A stretch of DNA of 36,963 nucleotides from Phaeoceros laevis. Taxonomy: Eukaryota > Anthocerotophyta > Anthocerotopsida > Notothyladales. The stretch's first letter is position 1. Each line of letters begins with the position of its first letter. This document shows positions 1 to 9,288 of this stretch, in pieces. The notes under the pieces were generated by a model. That model saw only the letters and a program-made list of their open reading frames with translations, made no database searches and was not told the origin of the DNA. The DNA lies in assembly GCA_049999765.1 (NCBI GenBank), contig JBNGIQ010009219.1:1-36963 (forward strand), read 5' to 3'. A program made the translations under genes and the position numbers.

Positions 1-589
1 CGCCCCCCTTCGCCTGAATGTTTCCAGACCTGTAGACGATGTTCGCTTCGCTCGGCCTCGGGAGAGACTAATTTTCTGCTTTGGAAATGCTGGGTGAATT
101 TTCTGATTTTTCAACGCTCGTTGAATGACTCAGAAAAATGCATATGACACGGGGATGATCGAGCATCGGTGCATGCCTACTAGCTAGTAGGACTAGGACT
201 GCAGCTTGCAGCTCCGGGCTGGTGTATGTTTTTCTCAAGGAAGAAGAAGTTTATTTCCCGTGTGACGGGGTAAAAACCACAAGGAAGCAAGCTATGTCGA
301 GATAGGTGTCTACATATGATCATGAAATGGATGGATCATGATTTTTCAAGCTTTGTCTAAACAACCAAAAATGTTTGCTTTCAAGACTCAAGAGCAACTA
401 CCAAGAAGTGCAAAGTTTTATTTGCAATGACATGGTCGGCATGGCATGTATATCTTTGAGGTCCTTAATGTCCATAAGTTGCTTCCAATTGATGTTTAAG
501 AGCAGTCCACTTCCATGGACTGACATGGTTCACCTCCATGGTCACGGTCTTTTGCTCCTAGTTGTTTATGTTGCCGTCGGCTTATGACC
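1..589. other. intergenic, nothing recognised
   Basis: I see no coding motif, RNA gene or clear repeat here. The short open frames on both strands lack recognisable domains. Confidence 0.5.
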
Positions 590-1005
590 TTATGGGTTGT
601 TCGCATCCACTGGTAGCATGATGCATGTGTTGTAGTCTATGGGTGGCCCGTCTTTCCAAGTTTTCATATAAGCAACGCAACCCATCATAAAAGCAGCCAC
701 CTTGTAATAAAATGTTCCTTGTCTTGCTACTTTCGCTGGCAACAATTTCAACTTACGCTTGTCCCGGATTTCCAACCAATTTCCATTGCTTTTCTTTTGA
801 CCTTTGTATGCACCGAGCTTTAACTCCCACTTGATCTGAGTTGTTGCTACCACTGTCTATGTGTTCCGACGGATGTGTGCTAGAGCAGGGCAGTAGAACA
901 AGATGTGTTCCTCGCTATCCAACTCCAGTAAATGACATCTTTCGCACTCTACATCAATTTGAAAATCTTTCACACTCTTAGTTGGCAAGCCTACCTTACA
1001 TATAC
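590..1005 (-). pseudogene. LINE-like retrotransposon remnant (zinc-knuckle tail of a reverse transcriptase)
   Basis: Reading the minus strand from about 1005 down gives GLPTKSVKDFQIDVECERC, then a run with the pattern C-x2-C ... EEHILFYCP ... HIRR. This is the usual layout of the zinc-binding segment (zf-RVT) at the end of plant non-LTR reverse transcriptases. An in-frame stop follows HIRRNT. The frame then stays open for 87 residues (590-853) that carry KVARQGTFYYKVAAFM and a tail that I do not assign. No polymerase motif such as F/YADD was found nearby, so only a 3' fragment is present. The family call rests on this short motif and is an inference. Confidence 0.45.
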
Positions 1006-1589
1006 ATGGCCAATTCTAGTGGTCAATAAGAGTACATACATAGCACTCCGAAATTTTCCTACAAGAGTTGTCACTAGAACTAGTGATCCTAGACATTCAA
1101 TGTGAAGTCGCAATTTCAACTTGCAAGCCAAATAACCATTTGACGTGGAAGCTGCACACAACAATGCCCTCGCGATCGCAGTGTCCTCCATTTGAGAAAG
1201 AGCCATTGTTCTCCAATGTGTGTGTGCAGAATGTGTGAACTGAAGCCAACAACCAAAGTTACAAGATGCACTAGTTGTAACTTTCTGACAATTGAAAGCT
1301 CTAGCTTGTATTCAAGACTCTGAAAGTGAGCAACTTAAATTGCAACACTAACATGCTCCTTCTAGCTGCAGGTTTCGTATTACATATATAGTTTTTTACT
1401 AGTTCTATCGGTGTGTATATCGGTATGATGGATGCATATGACTATATTTGCTTTTAAGAAACTTGGACGTTTTAAGAAACTAGGACATTGTACCAATTTA
1501 ATATACGGTGTCACAAAAAAAAACACGTGGATTTATGACTGTTGAATTAAAAAAATCAATTAATGCAGTAGTTTTAAATTGAGGACAGC
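1006..1589. other. intergenic, nothing recognised
   Basis: The stretch is AT-rich and has only short open frames. The minus-strand frame at 991-1206 could be further decayed retrotransposon sequence, but I see no motif in it. Confidence 0.4.
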
Positions 1590-1800
1590 ATGGACACAAA
1601 GAATGTGGTGACATGGACAGCGCTGATTGCTGGGTATGCACAGCAAGGACTCGGCCAAGAGGCGCTTGTTGTGTGTGGAAAAATGGAGAAGGCGGGCCTC
1701 ATTTTGGTTGACCGTGTTACTTTTGCTTGCCTTCTGAAGGCATGTGCAAGCACTGGTGCCATACAGAAGGGCAGGGAGCTGCACTCAAGGGTTGTCAAAC
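1590..1800 (+). pseudogene. PPR gene fragment
   Basis: The frame beginning MDTKNVVTWTALIAGYAQQG, followed by GQEAL, a spacer, VTFACLLKACASTGAIQKG and RELHS, is a textbook PLS-class PPR unit of plant organelle RNA-binding proteins. Only about two motifs survive. There is no upstream start or transit peptide and no downstream E domain, and the reading frame runs into unrelated sequence after RVVKL. It closely resembles modules of the intact PPR gene at 22305-24722 but is on the other strand. I treat it as a dispersed dead fragment. It could instead be an exon of a gene I cannot reconstruct. Confidence 0.7.
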
Positions 1801-2067
1801 TGAGCTTGTTGTCTTTCTCTTGGGGTGAATGTGCGTGCTTAACCCTATCCCTGTCAAATTGAGACATGGACAAGGATCGCGGACACTGATCCACCACGTA
1901 TCAGAACACAGAATGATGGATCTCCTCAACTAAAAACAAAGGGAGCTGATTGGAAGTGAGAACATGGGCATTTCCAGTGGATACCGGGGGATATTTGAAG
2001 AACATATTGAATGTGGGCAGGGGCCTGTTAGGGTGAAAGGAGGATCTGAAAGGATCTGTTTGTTCAT

Positions 2068-2262
2068 TCATCACATCTGGAGTGGATGGCTCCTAAAGTA
2101 CTTGAAGTTCGAGATGAACAGGCGACTGAGAAGTGTGATGTGTACAGCTTTGGAGTGGTTATGTGGGAGTTGGTAACTTTGCAGCTGCCTTGGAATGGAC
2201 TAAGTCCGCCGTTGGTTGGTGAAGCATGCATTATGAGTGTTCCTTTTTTATTATCTGCATAG
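2068..2262 (+). pseudogene. Raf-like protein kinase C-lobe fragment
   Basis: From 2068 the frame reads [16 protein letters not shown], then [17 protein letters not shown] and [10 protein letters not shown], and stops at 2260. This matches kinase subdomains VIII (the APE motif, here APK), IX ([12 protein letters not shown]) and the start of X. The WMAP...LVTLQ.PW wording is typical of plant Raf-like MAPKKK of the CTR1/EDR1 type. The N-lobe, the catalytic HRD and DFG motifs and the last helices are all missing, so it cannot be an active kinase. I infer a fragment moved here by duplication or retroposition. Confidence 0.65.
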
Positions 2263-2376
2263 AACAAAATGAGTGACTTGTAAATCAAGTAGTATATGTA
2301 GAAAAGACTTTGGGGTTTGGTAGCTCAACCAAATTGAAACTAGGAAGACATGTGGGAAACGGAAGATATTTTGCCT

Positions 2377-2482
2377 ATCGTCGATATGTATGCAAATTGT
2401 GGGTAGTTGGAAGGTGCACGCAAAGTGTTTGACAGTCTGGCCACAGGGTGTGCGGTAACATGAAATGTCATTATAAATGGTA
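2377..2482 (+). pseudogene. PPR gene fragment with stop codons
   Basis: The frame reads IVDMYANCG, stop, LEGARKVFDSLA, then VT, stop, NVIINGK. That is one PPR motif with the expected spacing (MYAxCGxLExARKVFDxLxxxxVxxWNxII) and two in-frame stops, one of them at the conserved Trp. It lies about 600 bp downstream of the first PPR fragment on the same strand, with a kinase fragment between them, so the two may or may not come from one gene. Confidence 0.6.
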
Positions 2483-3831
2483 AGTCAAGCACAGGCTCGC
2501 CTGGTTCTGTGAGGTAAATCTGCCTGCAATGTATTGTGGCATGCGGTGGCTTCACGAGCCCTGTATCTTAAGGGCAGAGCTGTTGTTGGATTGCTGCAGA
2601 ATGTAACAACGCTCAAGAGCTATCTTCTTCCATCCAAGAACACAGTGTCACGAAGCTATCTGAAGTCTTACACGAAGGGCAGACAAAAACTATGTTCTTT
2701 CGTTCCTCCCCAAGAATTTAGGGGAAGTCTCTAGTTGGGGCAGGTGCATCAGGAAACAAACACACTGTAAGTGAGCTGAGAAAGCCTCCCGGGAAACTGT
2801 GATGCAGACGTGTGATGGCTTTGTAAAGTTCTTCGAAAATGTGGGGAAGCCCCCCTCGTTGGAGGAACCGTGTTTTGCCAGAATGCCTCAGAGGATTGCC
2901 CTGGTCTGCTACTGTGAAGTTAAGGCGGGTTGTGTCTTGCTCAACCTGGGGGCATGCGCAGTAGCTGCAGGTGGTGCGAGCAGCTGGTTGTGGTAATTTA
3001 AACAGAATGCTGCAGTTTGGATGTAGATCCATTATGGCATGCCTGCTTATTACTGTTTATGGGCCATGTGCAATCTTAATGGAGATCTGGAGCTTCCTTT
3101 GGGGCACATCAATTTGGGAACTTATAAAATGCTGTTGGCAGGGTGAAGTATGGACGGCGTCACATTTTTGTTACTCCTGTCTACATGCAGCGCTGTTGGC
3201 TTCATGCTCAGAGATAATGTTGTAATGCCAGAACTTTCAGCCTTTGTGATCCTGTTAGACCTGGGGCTGATCAGGTTGCTTTCCCATAGTTGAGTGTGTT
3301 GGGTGTTTGTCATGAGCAGAGGTAGCTTGTCCAAGCACAAGCAGCAACCCAGGCAGCGCAAAGCCTGTCTACTCAGTTGTGTCTGGAGTGCTTGTTGAAA
3401 GCACAGGCAATTAGTGTTCGGAAGGAGAACAAGTGGTCAGGCATGTGCTGGAGTTGGCTCGGCACCATAATCATCCTACTACTACTTCTACCCTGCAACT
3501 ACACCGGCTAACTATACATTGGATTTGTACCCCATGCAACGTAGGCGCTGTCTCCCGGTGTAGAATGTAAAACTTTGAGCTACTTGTAGCAGCTAGGCAC
3601 TTCGACTCGGAAAGTTTCCGAGTTAGTCTTGTAAGTCATGCCGGCTAATCTTTGAATCTTTGAATATAAGGCCCCTTATTATTACCAGGACAACAGTTTG
3701 TGCCCTTAACTCTTTTGACGGGCCTATTAGGGGCTGGGAAAGACCAACATCCAGCAAGCTCGCATGTCAGATGCACGAGGCTGACATCAGGCCTACTTTC
3801 TTCCAGATGGCCATAAGTCACATGGCGTACT
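2483..3831. other. intergenic, nothing recognised
   Basis: Open frames of 60-100 codons occur on both strands, but none carries a motif I know. The stretch at 3535-3640 looks like ordinary transcribed untranslated sequence. Confidence 0.4.
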
Positions 3832-4161
3832 GAACTGTCTAAGCTCGACTTGTCATTCAACAGGGCGACCAAGGTTCCTGCGAACTTGGGGTTTGTCCTC
3901 CTGGCTGGGGGTATCCCGCACTCGATTGCTACTCTCAAGGTAGCCAAATTCTTATTCCAGACACTGCATTGAGATTTGGCAGGAAAATGCTAGTAACCTA
4001 CCAATGTACTCACTCACCTACAGGTGCAAAGTCTTCGTGTTGTGAATGTGAGCAAGAACGCCATGACGGGCCCCATTCCCGCCCGCTTGAAGGCCCTGGA
4101 ATCCCTCCAGATCTTGGATTCTTCCAGCAACAAGCTCACAGGTGCTGTGCTACTACTGTAG
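3832..4161 (+). pseudogene. LRR receptor-kinase-type fragment (two leucine-rich repeats)
   Basis: From 3832 the frame reads ELSKLDLSFNRATKVPANLG and then GGIPHSIATLK. A plausible intron (gtagcc...ctacag, about 3940-4023) follows. From 4024 the frame reads VQSLRVVNVSKNAMTGPIPA, then LESLQILDSSSNKLTGAV, and stops at 4159. The LxxLxxLxLSxNxLxGxIP pattern is the plant extracellular LRR consensus. No signal peptide, transmembrane segment or kinase is attached. It is probably a decayed piece of an LRR receptor gene. Confidence 0.55.
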
Positions 4162-4760
4162 TACTCCAGTGCTCAGCTGTTTACAGAACTTCGCTTCACC
4201 GCCTTCAAGGTTGCAGGTCAATCCTCCTACTACTCTCCAGGAGCACCCACTCATCCCCGAGGACAGAGCCTCCACCGACTACACCGACTGCTTCAAAGAT
4301 ACTCCGAATCTGCTGAGGTCATTTGATTGACTCAGGAACATGGTTGAAACGACGTGGGTTCGCGGAAGCCACTGGCTTCCCTGCTCATCCAGGTCATGGA
4401 ACTCCTCATCAAGTTGATGACGTGTGCTGGCCCATCTGACTGCCCCCAGTCTGCTGAGCTACTGTATACAGTGCTGTAGTTGGCTCAGTTTCTTACAGAT
4501 AAAAGTGGTGATCGATTGGATGCTCGGATATCCCTGCCCTGCCATCCCGTCCGCACTATTGCACAAGGGGGGGTGGTGGCCTCCTGCCTACATCGGTCAG
4601 CCTTTTCCTTTGCTCAAACGTTCCATGCCCAGCCTGCGCCAGGAAGTCGGCAAGGCAAGCGAGCTTAGCAGCAGGCCCGAGCTTAGCAGCAGGCCTACGA
4701 GGCGTGCGTTGCGACTGCAGACTGCAGGAGGAGGAGCTCACGCACGCACAGGTCCCCAGC
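4162..4760. other. upstream region of the Roco-caspase gene
   Basis: No coding motif is evident. The frame of the downstream gene is open from a GTG at 4704, but the first ATG is at 4761. I found no convincing TATA element. A 16-base unit, gagcttagcagcaggc, is repeated in tandem near 4660-4695. Confidence 0.4.
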
Positions 4761-7700
4761 ATGGGAGGTCCAAATCTAACCCCTGCCCCTGTGAAAATGA
4801 TGAATGCAGGTGAGATCCTGGAGCTGCCGCCTCGCCTCGCTCCAGCCCTCTCCCACAAATTGCGAATGTTTCTGCAACATGGTTGCACGAAGCTGTATGC
4901 CGAATCTGCAAGGATCTGTCTCGCAGATTTCAGAGTAGAGAGGTTGCTGGTGGCAGTGCGTGAAGAATACGAAGCGGAGTTGAAGGGGCTGCTACCAGCA
5001 GGTGTGCAAGGAGATTCGGTTGGAGGAGATGTCCTGGCCCAGCTCTGCTTCTGCTTACTACTTGCCTTGGCGCCCTCTCCACCCCCCCTTCATGTGGCCT
5101 ACACTGTTGTGGTCATCGGTGGTTGGACATGGTTGAGTCGGGAATGTGGCGAGCAAGCATTGGAGGTGCTTTTTTCCGCTTTGATGTCTCAACACTGGAG
5201 CACCCCTGTACGACACCTCGAGATACATGGCAGTGAAACATTTGGGACAGAAAGGGCGTTCCAGCACTTGGCCCACCTACTGGACTCCACCCATTGCAAG
5301 CTCCAAACCCTCACCATGTTCTACATGGACACGGGGACAACTGGGATGAGCCACATTGCCCGGGCTCTACAAGGAAATACTAGCCTGATCAAACTCAACT
5401 TGTTTGGTTGTAAAGTGGGGGACAAGGGTGTGGAGCACCTGCTCCGCAACAACTCCACTATCCAAGAGCTTTCCTTGGATCGGATTGAGATGACAGGAGA
5501 GGGAGTCGGCCACCTTCGCGATGCACTTGTGTCTCAATCGGAAGCCGCTTCTCCTGGCTTGAAGATGCTGGACATATCTTCGAACAAGATCGGACAGACC
5601 GGGGCGGTCCACCTGGGTGCCATCCTGGCCAGCAATCGCTGCAGCCTTCGGAAGCTAGTAGTGCAGGACTGTGAGCTGGAGGACGAGGCAGGATGCCTTG
5701 GAGAGGGTTTGCGGACAAACAACACGCTGGAGGAACTGGACATCCGCAGCCAAAACAGTATCATCGGTTACAAGGCCGTGGAGGCCCTTGTCCGCGGCTT
5801 GGCCGCCAACAACACTAGTGCTCTTAAGATACTCGAGACGACGCTCTATCTCAATGACCGCACGCTATGGGAAGAGGGGCTCCATGCCTACAGCATAGGG
5901 AAAATGTTGCCTGCAGCGGAGCTGATGGCTTCCATGATTTCCACTAACCAGTCACTTGAGAAGCTTGATTTGTCAGAGGCAACCTACTCGGCCACAGAAT
6001 GGGCCACTATCATCCTCCCGACACTTGGCGGCAACAAGACGCTCACATCCATCGACTTGCGTAGGTGCCAAGGACTCCAAGGGAACCAAGTGGAGGCTGC
6101 TTTCTTTGACCTCCTTCGGATCAACACTACCATCCAAACACTAGAATTGGAAGACACTCCACTTTATGAAGCTGGCAAAGCTGAGGGTATAAAGGAGAAT
6201 CTTGGTCGCAACAAGGATTTCCGAAATGCTTTGTCTGCTCTGCCTCAAGGAAAGCCCAAATCCTGCCGACTTATTCTCTGTGGAAATGCCTATGCTGGTA
6301 AGTCACTCCACATGTGTGTACATGGTTTACTTACACTGTAGCTCTTGGTGACTCCTTTTGAGTGGTTAGAATATGTGTACGATATTGGGGTTTCAAGACT
6401 GAATCTAGTTCTTTGTCGCGGCCTGCAGGCAAATCCACTCTTCTTCAAGCCATGCAAGTTCTTATGCAAAGCAATGCAGAGAAAACTTTAAGGCCATACT
6501 TCCCAGTGCAACCCCTTGGACGATTGGTGTTTGGCGAATCCTCACATGATAGAGAACTTCACAGGCGAACGCGAGGCATTGAAATTCACTTGCTCAAAGA
6601 TAATGAAGATGTGCGGCTCTCTGTGTGGGATCTTGCTGGCCAGAGAGAGTTTCATGCTCTCCATGATGTTATTTTTCCAAATGGGGAAAGTGCCGCCACT
6701 TTGTTCGTGCTAACGTTCAATCCCATTGTGAGCCCAGGAGAGAATGGAGCAGGTAAGATGAAGGACGAGAATCAGATGGAAGAGGAGCTATTGTATTGGT
6801 TACGTCTCATTGCTTCCCACTACAAGCCAAGCACAGTTGCACCGTCTGTCGTGGTTGTCATCACCAACAAGGATAGACTGAGTAAACTCACTGATGTGGA
6901 TTCATGGTTTAATTATGCGCAAGACATCATCAGTCGCTTGAAGGTACTATTTGGCGGCCTGGTCGATGTAGGATTAGATCCTTTTCTTGTGAATGCCTTG
7001 GCTAGAGAAGATCCAAAGCTAGAAAGATGCCGCAGCCATGTAGAACAATCTTTGAGGAGCACCCTAGATAGTCTCCCGGAGGAGCCTGTCATATGCACCC
7101 AAGTTTTGAAAATTCTTCAACGTCACTCACAAGCTTGCCCTATCATCTCCATATCCGAGTTTGCAAAACTTTGCTCAAGTTTTTCCAAGGAGGCCAAGGT
7201 AGAAGTTAAGAAGGTGGCGACGGCTGAGAACACCCACACGGACAAGGACAAAGAGTGGAAACCAATAGCTGCCTACTTGCACAACTGCGGGGAGATCATA
7301 TATCATGAAAACCTCAAATTCATAGTCATCCGACCTAGATGGTTTGGTCATGTGCTGGGTCAACTTATTGACATCTTCTCATGTGAAGGGCAAGACCAGC
7401 GTCAGTTCTTTCAATGCAGACCTGTCAATGGATTCGTCACCAGAAGGTATATTAGCCACTTGTTGCAGGAAGCAATGAAAAGTGTCCCTGGCATGGACTC
7501 AAATGCTGTGACGCCAGACCAACTTATTCATCTCATGCTTCTCATGAACCTGTGCTATGAAGAAACGCGTGGTGACCCCAACACTGAGTATTTTCTAGTA
7601 GCCATCTTGGATGATGTGGGCAACAAGGCTGCAGCCGGGAAGCGGCCAAGGACATGGTGCAAGTCCAAGACTCCTACACCCACGCTTGTCGGCCGAAGGC

Positions 7701-9288
7701 TACAGTGTGCTGATCTCCGGAGAACATTTCTCACTGACGGCTTCTTTCCACGCCTACAGGTAACTTAGCCAATCACAGTGGTCAAACCCATCACCGCTAG
7801 TGGTATGTACATGTGTGCTTTAAAATTTATGCTCTTGGCAGTAAAATTTATGCTCTTCTGCCAAGATGAGTTTTTATGTGAGCTTGTACGTTGCTAATGC
7901 CAAGTTTGCTAACCTTCAACCTGTAGGTGGTGTTGCATAATTATGCATTTGAGCAAAAATGGGTCACAAGCAACAACAGCGACTTCTGCACCTTGGAAAA
8001 AAATTTTGTCAATATGTGGGTGAATGGCATGGACATTATCATTGAGTTCAGCGGCTCGTCCGGCTTCTTCGTGGATATCATGGTCAAATCTTCCCAGTCT
8101 CATGACCTCATCATGGAGTTCGTGCACCATCACTTTATTGGGAATATTCGCTCCTTCTGTGCATCCCAAAAGGGATGCCAGGGTGTTACACTTGAGGAGC
8201 GCATTATTAGGCCAGAGTGCTTGCGCACCAACAGATCCGGGCCCATGTTGTGCGCTCATCGGAGGGACCAATCGATCACCGTTGAGGAGCTGAGATGTCG
8301 GGTGAAAGGGATTTCAAACTATGAGCATAGTTGGGGTGAGGTGAAGGACGAGGCAGGGGCTGTTTTGTTGGAGTGCAGTGCAGACTTGGGGGCTGCTCTC
8401 CTGGATGGACTACCCAGTAGGGTTTGCTCTCAAGCACTTCCAACAGAACAGCTTTCGAACTGCTACCCCGATAGCAATGTGGGATGCTCTCAAGCACTTC
8501 CAACAGAACAGCTTTCGAACTGCTACCCCGATAGCAATGTGGGAGTCGGGCAGAAGCGAGGCATTGCTGTACTTATCAGCATGGAGAAGTACGACTCCGG
8601 TGACAGATTGGGGGGCGCTGTAGACAGAGGGAGACTGGAAGCACTAGCAGAGAGACTCAGCCTCGAAGTGATCCCCCTAGTGGACAGTTCGGCTGCTCAG
8701 CTGCGGGAGCAGCTAGTGACGATACAGGAAGAGGAAGTCTTGCCAGGAGATGAGTGCTTCGTATGTTTTTTGAATGCACATGGAAACACCAACCAGGACG
8801 GGGAACATTTCATCACCGACAGAGTGGGACAGTCAATTTTGCTCGGTGATATTGTGAGGCCCTTTCGGACATGCAAAAAATTGCGAGGCAAGCCCAAAAT
8901 GTTTGTTGTCAACTCGTGCCGAGGCACAAACAAGGTAGTTGGAGCTGACGCACCTGGACCATCCTCTGACCAGCCGCCCTATCGGCCGATCGAAGGTAAC
9001 GAGTGTCGGTATGTGGAGGACTTGGCCGATTGCTTGGTGGCGTTCTCAACTTTTGGGGGATCGGTGTCTGCGCGAGATCCTATGTCTGGCACAAGTTTTG
9101 TCACAGCTTTGGTGAAGGCTTTCAACTCCAAGCACCATAACACTGATGTTTTCAACATCATCAGCAGTGTAAACTGTGCGGTCGTTGACGAAGACGGCCA
9201 CTGGGTGGACGAACACGGAAAGAGGAGACCGGTAAGGCAGTGTCCTATTGTGGTGAGCAGCCTCACCAAACGCTTCTTCTTGCGGTAG
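4761..9288 (+). CDS. TORNADO1-like LRR-Roc-COR protein with a C-terminal caspase-like domain
   Basis: Exons 4761-6297, 6429-7759 and 7927-9288 have GT-AG introns and sum to 1409 codons plus stop. Order: N-terminal helical part; LRRs (about 150-500); Roc GTPase with P-loop GNAYAGKS (508-515), WDLAGQ (579-584) and TNKD (658-661); COR (about 740-1060) with YLHNCGEIIYH, GFFPRLQ and RIIRPEC; linker with a 2x20-residue repeat (1123-1162); caspase-type domain (1167-1409). The upstream two-thirds resemble plant TORNADO1 as I know that family, a regulator of growth and patterning. The last domain has FLNAHGN (His1241), LRGKPKMFVVNSCRGT (Cys1287) and a p10-like end QCPIVVSSLTKRFF. Metacaspases usually have a D-S-C-H-S-G type Cys site, not SCRG. 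Inference: a cytosolic G-protein-gated protease. The start is the first ATG in frame. No break or missing catalytic residue was seen. Confidence 0.85.
8425..8544 (+). repeat. perfect 60-bp tandem duplication inside the Roco-caspase linker
   Basis: Two 60-base copies (8425-8484 and 8485-8544) are identical at every base and stay in frame. Each encodes 20 residues starting CSQALPTEQL and ending CYPDSNVG. They lie between the COR-proximal region and the caspase-like domain. The identity suggests a recent event, or an assembly or cloning artefact. Confidence 0.95.

Noticed and set aside
4704-4760. upstream extension of the Roco-caspase protein by 19 residues
   Set aside because: The only start there is GTG, which is not expected for a nuclear plant gene; the first ATG is 4761.
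4761-9288. calling the protease half a metacaspase
   Set aside because: The Cys site is NSCRG and the p10 part follows the p20 directly with a caspase-like end. The metacaspase Cys-site pattern and its typical basic-substrate pocket residues are not seen.
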